From JBJKPP01 sp046706145 (GTDB lineage: Bacteria; Bacteroidota; Ignavibacteria; Ignavibacteriales; Ignavibacteriaceae), in NCBI GenBank assembly GCA_046706145.1, contig JBJKPP010000090.1, positions 1 through 16,699 of the forward strand: DNA of 16,699 nt. Direction: 5' to 3'. Below are positions 1-6,256 of the stretch, in pieces (position 1 is the stretch's first letter; each line of letters begins with the position of its first letter). The notes below the pieces were generated by a model. The model saw nothing but the letters and a program-made list of their open reading frames with translations, ran no database searches and was not told the origin of the DNA. The translations under genes were made by a program, and so were the position numbers.

Positions 1-16
1 AATATTACCAGATTTC

Positions 17-625
17 TTACTTCCCAAAGTCTAAATTGACAGGTTCCTTTGACTTGCTATAAGCACCCATCATCATATTGGTAGTTGAGACATTTTTACC
101 TACTACCTCAAAGTTTAAATCACTAATCCAAATCTCCCCGGTTCCAGATAGTAGTACACCAATATTTACTGACTTGCTATTAGAAGGAACGTCCAAGACA
201 ACATCATATTTTTCCCAATTCCTAGTTCCTTTTATAGGACGATTTTGCATATTATCAAAGCTCAATACTTTCGGAGGGTTTCCAGTACCGTCAACCCTCA
301 TCCATAATCCGGCCCATTCAATTACATCTTTTGATTTTACATATCCTGAAAGCCTTATTCTTTTACCCAGATATTTATCAGCAGAAAAATATTGCATCAT
401 TGTCCCAAATCCTGTATCAACTTTCTTTATGGATTTTATATATACAGCATTTCCCCCGTTTTTTCCACTATTCTTTACAATTCCTATTTTATAACTATCA
501 GGTTTCGAACCGGCCTTAAACCATCCATTGGGAACTTGGTCTCCTCCAGTTTCATAATTAAAACCAGTTAACGCTGCAAGAAAAATGACAACCAAAGTAA
601 TTGTAATTGTTTTTTTCGAAATCAT
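17..625 (-). CDS. Secreted or membrane-anchored beta-sandwich protein, third gene of the ECF sigma operon
   Basis: 202 residues. A Lys-rich start and a hydrophobic stretch (about 6-21) form a signal peptide or N-terminal anchor. There is no cysteine at the lipobox position, so it is probably not a lipoprotein. The region from about 30 to 178 reads as one beta-rich, carbohydrate-binding-like domain, with a conserved-looking core (YLGKRIRLSGYVKSKDV near 85-101, WAGLWMRVDG at 104-113, RPIKGTRNWEKYDVVLDVP at 129-147, GTGEIWISDLNFEVVG at 161-176). I recall similar segments in bacterial proteins of unknown function, some fused to regulators, but cannot name a family with certainty. The ATG follows a good GGGAG ribosome site. 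It lies 36 bases after the anti-sigma gene on the same strand, so it is probably co-transcribed. It could be a target or sensor partner of the sigma system; that role is inferred from position only. Confidence 0.8.
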   Translation of the reverse strand: MISKKTITITLVVIFLAALTGFNYETGGDQVPNGWFKAGSKPDSYKIGIVKNSGKNGGNAVYIKSIKKVDTGFGTMMQYFSADKYLGKRIRLSGYVKSKDVIEWAGLWMRVDGTGNPPKVLSFDNMQNRPIKGTRNWEKYDVVLDVPSNSKSVNIGVLLSGTGEIWISDLNFEVVGKNVSTTNMMMGAYSKSKEPVNLDFGK

Positions 626-661
626 ATTATTCTCCCTTTAATTTTTATAAATCATTTCATT

Positions 662-1189
662 TTAATCATTATAATTACTATACAAAGCAGAATTTATTAC
701 CTCATTAAACTCAAGCTGTTGATTATAGGCACCGCCTAACCAAAGCTCACTTTGCATTGTTTTTAGTTTCCTCGATTCTATTGCTTTATTTATGACCCTA
801 TTAAAAGTTGAAAAGTTGTCGTAATCAGAAGGAACAAGTTGCTTTTTTACTGCTGAAACCGAATTCACTTTCGGCTGCCATAAATTTATCCTGATCAATA
901 AAAACAATAAGAAAATGACTAATACGGTAATTGAAACCGGGATAATGTATTTTCTTGTACCGCGTTTGAGTGAGGACCTGTTTGACCGAGTCTCACCAAA
1001 TTTGATCTCATTCCCAGGCTCAGGTAGTGCTTTATAGAATTGCGTTATGTTGTTCTTTATATTTTCATAATCTTGCAGCATTCTTCTACACTTATCACAA
1101 TTGCGAAGATGAGATAATAGCTTTTCTTTTTTGTCTTCAGGTAGTTCATCCTCTACAAAAAGACTTATTTCATATTCATAGTGTTTCAT
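662..1189 (-). CDS. Anti-sigma factor with N-terminal zinc-finger (zf-HC2-like) domain and one membrane helix
   Basis: 175 residues. The N-terminal cytoplasmic part carries the anti-sigma zinc-binding motif H-x3-C-x2-C (His27, Cys31, Cys34), with His3 as a possible further ligand. A basic linker is followed by one strongly hydrophobic helix (about 81-99) and a periplasmic tail of about 75 residues with no domain I recognise. This is the usual layout of membrane anti-sigma factors, which hold an ECF sigma factor inactive until an envelope signal arrives. The ATG comes immediately after the stop codon of the sigma gene (TAA then ATG), so the two are translationally linked, as expected for a cognate pair. 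The inducing signal cannot be read from the sequence. Confidence 0.88.
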   Translation of the reverse strand: MKHYEYEISLFVEDELPEDKKEKLLSHLRNCDKCRRMLQDYENIKNNITQFYKALPEPGNEIKFGETRSNRSSLKRGTRKYIIPVSITVLVIFLLFLLIRINLWQPKVNSVSAVKKQLVPSDYDNFSTFNRVINKAIESRKLKTMQSELWLGGAYNQQLEFNEVINSALYSNYND

Positions 1190-1684
1190 TTATTTTTCCC
1201 TAAAATCTTTAAGATATTTTCTCAACACCTTTTTAGTTCTATGCAACTTTACTGCAATATTTTCTACAGTTAATTTCGTGATTTCTGATATTTCAGAATA
1301 AGAATAGCCTTCATATTCTTTTAGGTAAAGAAGTTCACTGCTTTCTTTTGAGATTTTCAACAAGGCATTTCTAATTGATATATTAATATCAAAAATATCT
1401 GTGTAGTTTTTCTCAAATGAATGACTATCAATTCTGTCATTATTAAAACTTTTACTTCTTGTTCTGCTGTAGCACAAATTCCGGGCAATAATAAACAGCC
1501 ATGTTTTGTACGAACATTCACCTTTGAATGACGACTCTTTTTCAAAATGTCGAATAAATGTTTCCTGAACTATATCCCTAGCCTCTTCATAATTTTTTAA
1601 TATGCTAAAAGAATACCTGAAAATATCATCAGAATATTCTTCATATAATTCTTTTAATGAAGTATTTAATATTTCTTTCTCCAA
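1190..1684 (-). CDS. RNA polymerase sigma factor, ECF (sigma-70 family) subfamily
   Basis: 164 residues, normal for an ECF sigma factor. Region 2 spans about 10-78, with the core-binding/-10 recognition helix seen as ARDIVQETFIRHF (35-47) and the TWLFIIARNLCYSRTR segment (61-76). Region 4 spans about 103-155, with the helix-turn-helix YEGYSYSEISEITKLTVENIAVKLHRTKK split over 124-152. No C-terminal extension is present. The start appears to be TTG: the frame has no ATG between an upstream in-frame TAA and this position, and the nearest upstream ATG (1692-1690) is out of frame and followed directly by TAG. An AAGGA stretch sits about 16 bases upstream, so initiation may be weak. It heads an operon with its anti-sigma factor and the secreted protein, behind an ECF-type promoter. 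Confidence 0.92.
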   Translation of the reverse strand: MEKEILNTSLKELYEEYSDDIFRYSFSILKNYEEARDIVQETFIRHFEKESSFKGECSYKTWLFIIARNLCYSRTRSKSFNNDRIDSHSFEKNYTDIFDINISIRNALLKISKESSELLYLKEYEGYSYSEISEITKLTVENIAVKLHRTKKVLRKYLKDFREK

Positions 1685-1709
1685 AGAGCTACATTCTCTT
1701 TCCTTTATA

Positions 1710-1737
1710 TAGACGCATTAGCAGCCTAAAAATTACA
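1710..1737 (-). promoter_or_regulatory. Predicted ECF-sigma promoter of the sigma/anti-sigma operon
   Basis: On the minus strand TGTAAT (1737-1732) and CGTCTA (1715-1710) are separated by 16 bases. This closely resembles the TGTAAC-N16/17-CGTCTA pattern of many autoregulated ECF sigma promoters. Transcription would start near 1703, giving a short leader of about 20 bases before the TTG start. The match is direct; use by this particular sigma factor is inferred. Confidence 0.55.
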
Positions 1738-2121
1738 CCTTATAATCAGAAATTTCTGTCCTTAAGTTGGAGGACCTACCAATATATGTAATTCACATAT
1801 TATTGAAATTACTGAAATTATACAATTTGTTTTACATAATGATACAGTAAAATCAGACAAATCTTATTTTCACATTACTAATCTTAATTCGTTAGGAATC
1901 AATTTGTTCCTAATAAATCTCAAGTTTTAACCATCGATAGAAAACTTTACTGATAATTTACTCTAATGGATAAGTAATTTGATTAGAATTTTGGAGGTGT
2001 GCTTTGTACCAGTTGACTCTTACAGATGGATTCAAACTCAAAAGATGTGGTTTAGTAAATGCCAACCAATATTATTTGATTTAGAGTACAGTTATATTCG
2101 CTGTAGTCGTAGCTTCCTACT
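1738..2121. other. AT-rich spacer between the sigma operon and the T9SS cargo gene
   Basis: Apart from the promoter-like element near its left edge, this stretch holds nothing I can support. A 66-codon plus-strand frame beginning with TTG at 1979 runs into the end of the neighbouring gene and looks like chance. No convincing hairpin terminator for the gene ending at 2122 is visible; the only stem close by is the 4-base pair GTAG/CTAC, with no good T-run. Confidence 0.5.
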
Positions 2122-3336
2122 CTATTTTAACACAACTAACTTTTTTGTTTCTACAAAATCTCCGGCTTGCATTGTGTAAAAATAAACTCCACTAGAAATT
2201 TTATTTGCAGCAAATTCTATGTTATAATTGCCAGCCTGTTCATTTTTATTTACCAAAACTGCCACTTCTTTTCCTAAGATATTATAAACCTTTATTGTTA
2301 CAAAACTTGTCTTTGGAACAGAATAATTAATTACTGTTGTCGGATTAAATGGGTTAGGATAATTTTGAGAAAGCTCGAACCTGCTAGGAACATTAGCTGC
2401 ATCTTTAATTGATGTTACTTGCCAAGCCGCGGCATATTCATCCCAAACATACGAATGAGTTATTTGATTATACTCCCAAAGACTTACTCCAGGATAATGA
2501 TAAGTATTCTGGCTAAGGTTGCAGAAATTAGTGATATCTCCCTGCTTAACATCATTGCTGTAGCCAAAATACTCTCCCTGGCCAAGCGGCATTATCGGTT
2601 TTGCAGCGCCACTGTCTCCAAAGGCAACCCATGTGCTAATCCAGTATTTGAACTGGCTACTCATAAGACTAAGCTCATTTTGAACAGTAGTAGGTCTTGC
2701 CGCCCAATAAGTTTGAGGCATATTGACATCGACACGGTCCAGAAAAGTAGTCCATGGAAAAGTATTATGCCCGTCAACACGCGCCCATGCAGTTAGACCA
2801 AGAAAAGCATCAGGGTGATGTGCATGAATGCTGTCACAATATGCTTGTGCTGCTGCAACACGCGTTTCTGAAGTATCATATTGGATTTCAGCATCTATAA
2901 TAAGACCGTCAATCCCTTTAACGCTAAGAATAGAGTTTGCCACGTCAGTTTCAGAAGCAGAATTGCCCCAATGATGCGGAACACCATATACATATTGAAA
3001 CGCCATTAATTTTATACCGTTAGCATGAAAAAAAGAAACAACGCTGTCCATATTGCTATAATTTGGTGTTACCCAATTATAAAGGGAGTGATTTGGAGTA
3101 TTGTAATTACTATCACCGTCACCCATTTTGATAACAAGCCACGTAACACCAAGACTTTTTAATTTTGTGACAATCGTGTTGAGATTTTTGCCGCCACCAT
3201 TTGCATTCCATACCTGCCAAAGATACATTCCTTTTCCTCCAATAGGCAATGAATCTCCTGCAATGCACTTCCCAGAAGGAATTAAACTGAACATTATTAA
3301 TAAAGCAGCGAAGAAGCTAAATATTGATTTTCTCAT
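2122..3336 (-). CDS. Secreted TIM-barrel glycoside-hydrolase-like protein with C-terminal T9SS sorting domain
   Basis: 404 residues. A signal peptide covers about 1-27. Residues 30-306 look like a (beta/alpha)8 barrel of the putative glycoside hydrolase kind: KGMYLWQVW near the first strand, LKSLGVTWLVIKMGDGD (59-75), FFHANGIKLMAFQYVYG (102-118), the acidic strand end GLIIDAEIQYD (144-154, candidate catalytic Asp148/Glu150), MPQTYW (206-211) and GVSLWEYNQ (283-291). The substrate cannot be assigned. Residues 320-404 form a Por-type sorting domain, starting FELSQNYPNPFNPTT and ending ETKKLVVLK, which directs export through the type IX system and anchoring or release at the cell surface. The ATG has a GAGG site about 10 bases upstream. 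It starts 19 bases after the preceding gene ends on the same strand, suggesting co-transcription. Confidence 0.85.
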   Translation of the reverse strand: MRKSIFSFFAALLIMFSLIPSGKCIAGDSLPIGGKGMYLWQVWNANGGGKNLNTIVTKLKSLGVTWLVIKMGDGDSNYNTPNHSLYNWVTPNYSNMDSVVSFFHANGIKLMAFQYVYGVPHHWGNSASETDVANSILSVKGIDGLIIDAEIQYDTSETRVAAAQAYCDSIHAHHPDAFLGLTAWARVDGHNTFPWTTFLDRVDVNMPQTYWAARPTTVQNELSLMSSQFKYWISTWVAFGDSGAAKPIMPLGQGEYFGYSNDVKQGDITNFCNLSQNTYHYPGVSLWEYNQITHSYVWDEYAAAWQVTSIKDAANVPSRFELSQNYPNPFNPTTVINYSVPKTSFVTIKVYNILGKEVAVLVNKNEQAGNYNIEFAANKISSGVYFYTMQAGDFVETKKLVVLK

Positions 3337-3355
3337 TTAAACAATTACCTCATCA

Positions 3356-3988
3356 TTATTTATTAATCTGGAAAGAATATAGCAGTTTATTAAACTTACT
3401 TATTGTACTATTAGTTGTATCCTGAAGAGAAGAAACTACTTTTGATTTTAAGTCTTCTGCCTTCAATTGTTTGCCATCAATTGTTTCACCAGGTTTACCC
3501 ATCATCTTTTCCTGAACAAGGGAAACAATATAATAGCGCCCGTTTTTCTGGAGCGAACAGTTAATAACACAATCCCACATTCCCATTCCAGCATATACTG
3601 CCCAATATCCACGATGGAAATTCAACTGGCCATTATTGACTGAATCTACCAAAACTCTATTTTGAAGTGACTTATTTGCCGTAGGTGAATCGAGATACAT
3701 TCTTCCACCATAGCTGCCCGGTAAGTCTACAAATAATCTACTCGCCTCAGATACTTGAGCATAAGCAGATTCTCCAGGAGAGGTGTTAGAAGACGACATA
3801 GAAATATAATAAGTTGAATTATCTATTTGTGTTACAGTACCAACTTTTGCAAACGAAATTCCTAAAACATCATTTTGCAAACGATTATTAATACCTTGCC
3901 CAGAACTCTTTATAACTTGTCCATTGGCAGTGTAGAACAATACAGAAATCAGCACCAGTAACAAAGTATACATTATTTTATTCGTCAT
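3356..3988 (-). CDS. Secreted protein of unknown function, upstream partner of the T9SS cargo gene
   Basis: 210 residues from the chosen start. I do not recognise the family. The N-terminus (MTNKIMYTLLLVLISVLFYTANG) is a clear signal peptide, cleaved near residue 23. The mature part is polar and beta-prone, with a central Gly/Tyr/Trp-rich segment (GYWAVYAGMGMWDCVINCSL), two nearby cysteines that could form a disulfide, and a helical, charged C-terminal third. No T9SS tail or membrane anchor is visible. The frame is open further upstream to 4039, but GGAG at 4000-3997 lies 8 bases before the ATG at 3988 and only 2 before the ATG at 3994, so 3988 is the better start. It shares strand and close spacing with the glycoside-hydrolase-like gene behind it. 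Confidence 0.75.
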   Translation of the reverse strand: MTNKIMYTLLLVLISVLFYTANGQVIKSSGQGINNRLQNDVLGISFAKVGTVTQIDNSTYYISMSSSNTSPGESAYAQVSEASRLFVDLPGSYGGRMYLDSPTANKSLQNRVLVDSVNNGQLNFHRGYWAVYAGMGMWDCVINCSLQKNGRYYIVSLVQEKMMGKPGETIDGKQLKAEDLKSKVVSSLQDTTNSTISKFNKLLYSFQINK

Positions 3989-4380
3989 TCTCATTTCTCC
4001 TATTATCGAGCTTTTGACTTTCCTTAACTTAGGGTTCACAAAAAAATACTAAAAGATATTAAATTAGTAAGTTTAAATAACTTGGCCCCAATATTCAGAT
4101 ATTCATTTACTAATATTTCAATTCCAAAATAACGATCAGAAAAAGAATAATCAATTTTCGTTTTTGTATCCCAATATCCGACTACTTATATGTTTCTTCT
4201 TAAACGAACTTTTTACTAAACATTGATATCGAAATGAAGTTCACAATAAAAATCACCGTATTAAAAATGCCAGTAGGTAGAAACCTACGTTTTTAGTTTT
4301 TGGTAATCGTGTGTATTCGTACAAAAAACTAGACAAAAGTACGTATGTAGAAAATTATCATGAAAAACTAGGAAAACCCC
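3989..4380. other. Divergent intergenic region upstream of the methionine leader
   Basis: No gene is seen here. The region must hold the promoter of the minus-strand secreted-protein pair and any control sites of the plus-strand met unit. A short perfect hairpin (GTAGGT 4273-4278, ACCTAC 4283-4288) is followed by five T on the plus strand, but no transcript is predicted to run into it. Two direct AAAAACTAG copies (4324-4332, 4363-4371) and an inverted TAGTTTTT (4294-4301) lie upstream of the leader promoter and are listed separately. Confidence 0.5.
4294..4371 (+). repeat. Three copies of AAAAACTA upstream of the met leader promoter
   Basis: AAAAACTAG occurs at 4324-4332 and 4363-4371, with starts 39 bases apart, and its inverse TAGTTTTT at 4294-4301. 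The last copy ends 9 bases before the -35 hexamer. They could be binding sites for a regulator, but in such AT-rich DNA chance copies are easy to get. Confidence 0.3.
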
Positions 4381-4409
4381 TTGACTACTAAATTATTAGA
4401 TACTATATT
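4381..4409 (+). promoter_or_regulatory. Sigma-70-like promoter of the Met/Cys leader and met unit
   Basis: TTGACT (4381-4386) and TATATT (4404-4409) are exactly 17 bases apart, a near-consensus housekeeping promoter. Transcription would start around 4415-4417, leaving only about 6-8 bases before the leader ATG at 4423. The leader ORF would then be almost leaderless, which fits its lack of a Shine-Dalgarno sequence. Confidence 0.65.
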
Positions 4410-4422
4410 TCAAAATTATAAA

Positions 4423-4515
4423 ATGAAAATTCAAAATATAAATACTGCAACTAAAATGATGGCAATGTGTACTTGTTGTATGATGTGTATGTCATGCGGG
4501 AAGGCCATTGTCTAA
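4423..4515 (+). CDS. Candidate Met/Cys-rich leader peptide (30 aa) of the methionine unit
   Basis: A 30-codon ORF with 7 Met (residues 1, 12, 13, 15, 20, 21, 23) and 5 Cys (16, 18, 19, 22, 25). The dense stretch is MMAMCTCCMMCMSC (12-25). It has no signal peptide, and I know no protein family for it. It lies directly behind a strong promoter and 23 bases before an intrinsic terminator, upstream of a SAM-I riboswitch and metY. This is the layout of an attenuation leader whose translation reports charged Met-tRNA and Cys-tRNA. The bases for Gly26-Ala28 include GGGAAGG, which can pair with the terminator's left-arm region. A metal-binding small peptide is an alternative. Translation is not proven, but the composition, position and competing structure together make chance unlikely. 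Confidence 0.6.
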   Translation: MKIQNINTATKMMAMCTCCMMCMSCGKAIV

Positions 4516-4549
4516 AAACAAATAAATAAGTTTTTAAGAAGCCCTTCCC
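4498..4549 (+). promoter_or_regulatory. Predicted antiterminator pairing in the met leader
   Basis: GGGAAGG (4498-4504) is perfectly complementary to CCTTCCC (4543-4549). The latter overlaps bases 4543-4547 of the terminator's left arm, so the two structures exclude each other. A ribosome that reaches the stop codon at 4513-4515 would be expected to cover 4498-4504 and let the terminator form. A ribosome stalled on the early Met/Cys codons (4456-4479) would leave it free. A further possible pairing is GGCAATG (4461-4467) with CATTGTC (4506-4512). Confidence 0.5.
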
Positions 4550-4570
4550 AAAATTTGAGAAGGGCTTTTT
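4539..4570 (+). terminator. Intrinsic terminator behind the Met/Cys leader ORF
   Basis: A perfect 9-base stem AAGCCCTTC (4539-4547) / GAAGGGCTT (4559-4567) with an 11-base loop, running into TTTTT (4566-4570). It lies between the mini-ORF and the riboswitch, so it would stop transcription before metY unless the competing pairing forms. Confidence 0.8.
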
Positions 4571-4603
4571 AGTATTCAAATAGTTCTTTTTAATTTTTAA
4601 GGC

Positions 4604-4715
4604 TCTTATCGAGAAAGGTGGAGGGATCAGGCCCGATGAAACCTTGGCAACCCTATTAAGTGGGGTGCCAACTCCTGCCCTGCCCCGATGAATCGGGACA
4701 ACGGGAAAGATGAGA
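4604..4715 (+). promoter_or_regulatory. SAM-I (S-box) riboswitch aptamer
   Basis: All S-box hallmarks are present: P1 CTTATC (4605-4610) pairs with GATGAG (4709-4714), followed by the GAGAAAGGTGGAGGGA core, GGCCCGATGAAACC, TTGGCAACC and GGTGCCAACTCC. A P4 helix closes CCCGAT/ATCGGG around GA. It binds S-adenosylmethionine and, in this family, switches genes off when SAM is plentiful. It sits upstream of metY with a terminator directly behind it, as expected for a transcriptional OFF switch. Confidence 0.96.
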
Positions 4716-4725
4716 CGAGAAGTTT

Positions 4726-4766
4726 AAAAAACCTCTTCGTGAATCTTTCCGAAGAGGTTTTTTTTT
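4726..4766 (+). terminator. Riboswitch expression-platform terminator
   Basis: ACCTCTTCG (4731-4739) pairs with CGAAGAGGT (4750-4758), extended by A/T pairs and followed by a run of eight more T (4759-4766). Bases 4715-4722 (ACGAGAAG), just after the aptamer, can instead pair with CTCTTCGT (4733-4740) with one mismatch. That provides an antiterminator when SAM is absent. Confidence 0.9.
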
Positions 4767-4846
4767 GACATAGAATAATAACTAAGATTTTCAAGAATTA
4801 AATAATCAATAAAATAAATAATAACATAACTGAAAGGACAAACCCA

Positions 4847-6184
4847 ATGGGAACAAATGGAAAAGAAAGACACTACAAATATGAGACTCTGCAATTGCAT
4901 GCAGGACAACAACCGGATCCTACGACCGGGGCCAGAGCTGTGCCGATTTATCAAACAACTTCATACAACTTCAACGATGCACAGCATGCCGCTGATTTGT
5001 TCGGTCTTCAAAAATTCGGGAACATTTACACTAGAATAATGAACCCAACCACGGATGTTTTCGAACAGCGCATCGCTGCACTTGAAGGCGGCGTTGCTGC
5101 ATTGGCAACTGCATCAGGACAAGCCGCACAATTGCTTGCAATTACAACAGTTGCACAAGCAGGAGAAAACGTTGTATCTACTAGTAATCTGTATGGTGGT
5201 ACATACAACCAGTTAAAAGTTACTCTTCCCCGCCTTGGAATATCTGCTAAATTTGTGGAAGGGGATGACCCGGCAGAATTTGAAAAACTGATTGATCCTA
5301 AAACCAAAGCTTTATACATCGAATCAATTGGAAATCCAAGATTGAATGTACCGGATATTGAGAAAATTGCAGAAGTTGCACACAAGCACGGTATTCCTCT
5401 AATTGTTGATAACACTTTTGGTGCTGCGGGATATCTGGTCCGACCATTCGATCACGGTGCTGATATCATTACAGCTTCAGCGACAAAATGGATCGGCGGA
5501 CATGGAACTTCAATAGGCGGCGTTGTTGTAGATTCCGGTAAATTTGATTGGGGCAATGGCAATTTCCCTATCTTTACAGAACCATCTCCGGGCTATCACG
5601 GACTAAACTTTAATGAAGTGTTTGGAAAAGGTTCACAATTCGGAAATATTGCTTTCATAATACGCGCGAGAGTTGAAGGATTGAGAGATCTAGGACCGGC
5701 ATTGAGTCCTTTTAATGCTTTCTTATTCTTACAAGGATTAGAAACTTTGTCTCTAAGAATCGAAAGACACGGACAAAATGCAATTAAATTAGCTAAATGG
5801 CTTGAAAGCAATCCAAATGTAGAATGGGTTTGGTACACCGGTTTAGAAAGTCATCCTTACCATGAAGCTGCAAAAAAATACTTAAGACATGGGCTTTTTG
5901 GTTCAATTCTTTCCTTCGGAATAAAGGGTGGAATTGAAGCTGGCAAAGCGTTTATCAATAATGTTAAACTCTCCAGTTTGTTAGCAAATGTCGGCGACGC
6001 AAAAACACTTGTAATTCATCCGGCATCTACAACTCATCAGCAGTTAAGTGAACAAGAACAAAAAGACTCTGGTGTATTACCTGAACAAATTCGTGTATCA
6101 GTTGGTATAGAAAATATTGATGATATTATACTGGATTTTGACGAAGCTATTAAAGCTGCCGTAAAATCTGTTCCAGTCGCATAA
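4847..6184 (+). CDS. metY: O-acetylhomoserine sulfhydrylase (O-acetylhomoserine aminocarboxypropyltransferase)
   Basis: 445 residues, within the usual range of the family. It is a pyridoxal-phosphate enzyme of the Cys/Met metabolism family that converts O-acetylhomoserine and sulfide to homocysteine and acetate in the cytoplasm. The PLP lysine is Lys214 in SATKWIGGHGTSIGG (211-225), and Asp188 in IVDNTFGAAG holds the cofactor ring. The opening (ETLQLHAGQQPDPTTGARAVPIYQTTSY) and YTRIMNPTTDVFEQRIAALEGG are characteristic of MetY rather than MetB/MetC. The ATG follows AAAGGA at 8 bases. It is preceded by a SAM-I riboswitch and followed by metX, which makes its acceptor substrate, so the methionine role is secure. 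Use of sulfide rather than another thiol is inferred from family. Confidence 0.96.
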   Translation: MGTNGKERHYKYETLQLHAGQQPDPTTGARAVPIYQTTSYNFNDAQHAADLFGLQKFGNIYTRIMNPTTDVFEQRIAALEGGVAALATASGQAAQLLAITTVAQAGENVVSTSNLYGGTYNQLKVTLPRLGISAKFVEGDDPAEFEKLIDPKTKALYIESIGNPRLNVPDIEKIAEVAHKHGIPLIVDNTFGAAGYLVRPFDHGADIITASATKWIGGHGTSIGGVVVDSGKFDWGNGNFPIFTEPSPGYHGLNFNEVFGKGSQFGNIAFIIRARVEGLRDLGPALSPFNAFLFLQGLETLSLRIERHGQNAIKLAKWLESNPNVEWVWYTGLESHPYHEAAKKYLRHGLFGSILSFGIKGGIEAGKAFINNVKLSSLLANVGDAKTLVIHPASTTHQQLSEQEQKDSGVLPEQIRVSVGIENIDDIILDFDEAIKAAVKSVPVA

Positions 6185-6196
6185 ATTTATTTCATT

Positions 6197-6226
6197 AAAA
6201 AGACCTCGACTTATCGGGGTCTTTTT
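6197..6226 (+). terminator. Terminator-like hairpin between metY and metX
   Basis: A 13-base stem with one T-G pair (6197-6209 with 6214-6226) closes a CTTA loop and ends in TTTTT. It resembles a strong intrinsic terminator and leaves only 30 bases before the metX ATG. In that gap I see no clear promoter. It may lower metX expression relative to metY. Confidence 0.85.
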
Positions 6227-6256
6227 AATATTTTTAACCCTTATTAATTAAGTTTT

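Noticed and set aside
1979..2179. Plus-strand 66-codon frame in the spacer before the T9SS cargo gene
   Set aside because: It begins with TTG, has no ribosome site, overlaps the coding end of a convincing gene and resembles no protein.
2419..2796. Plus-strand 125-codon frame opposite the T9SS cargo gene
   Set aside because: The minus strand encodes a full protein with signal peptide and sorting tail there; this frame is its shadow.
4273..4294. Hairpin GTAGGT/ACCTAC followed by five T, as a terminator
   Set aside because: The stem is only 6 bases, the T-run is offset, and no plus-strand gene or promoter lies upstream to be terminated.
4724..4954. Minus-strand frame across the riboswitch terminator and the start of metY
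   Set aside because: It lies antisense to the riboswitch expression platform and the metY N-terminus, both secure, so it is a shadow frame.
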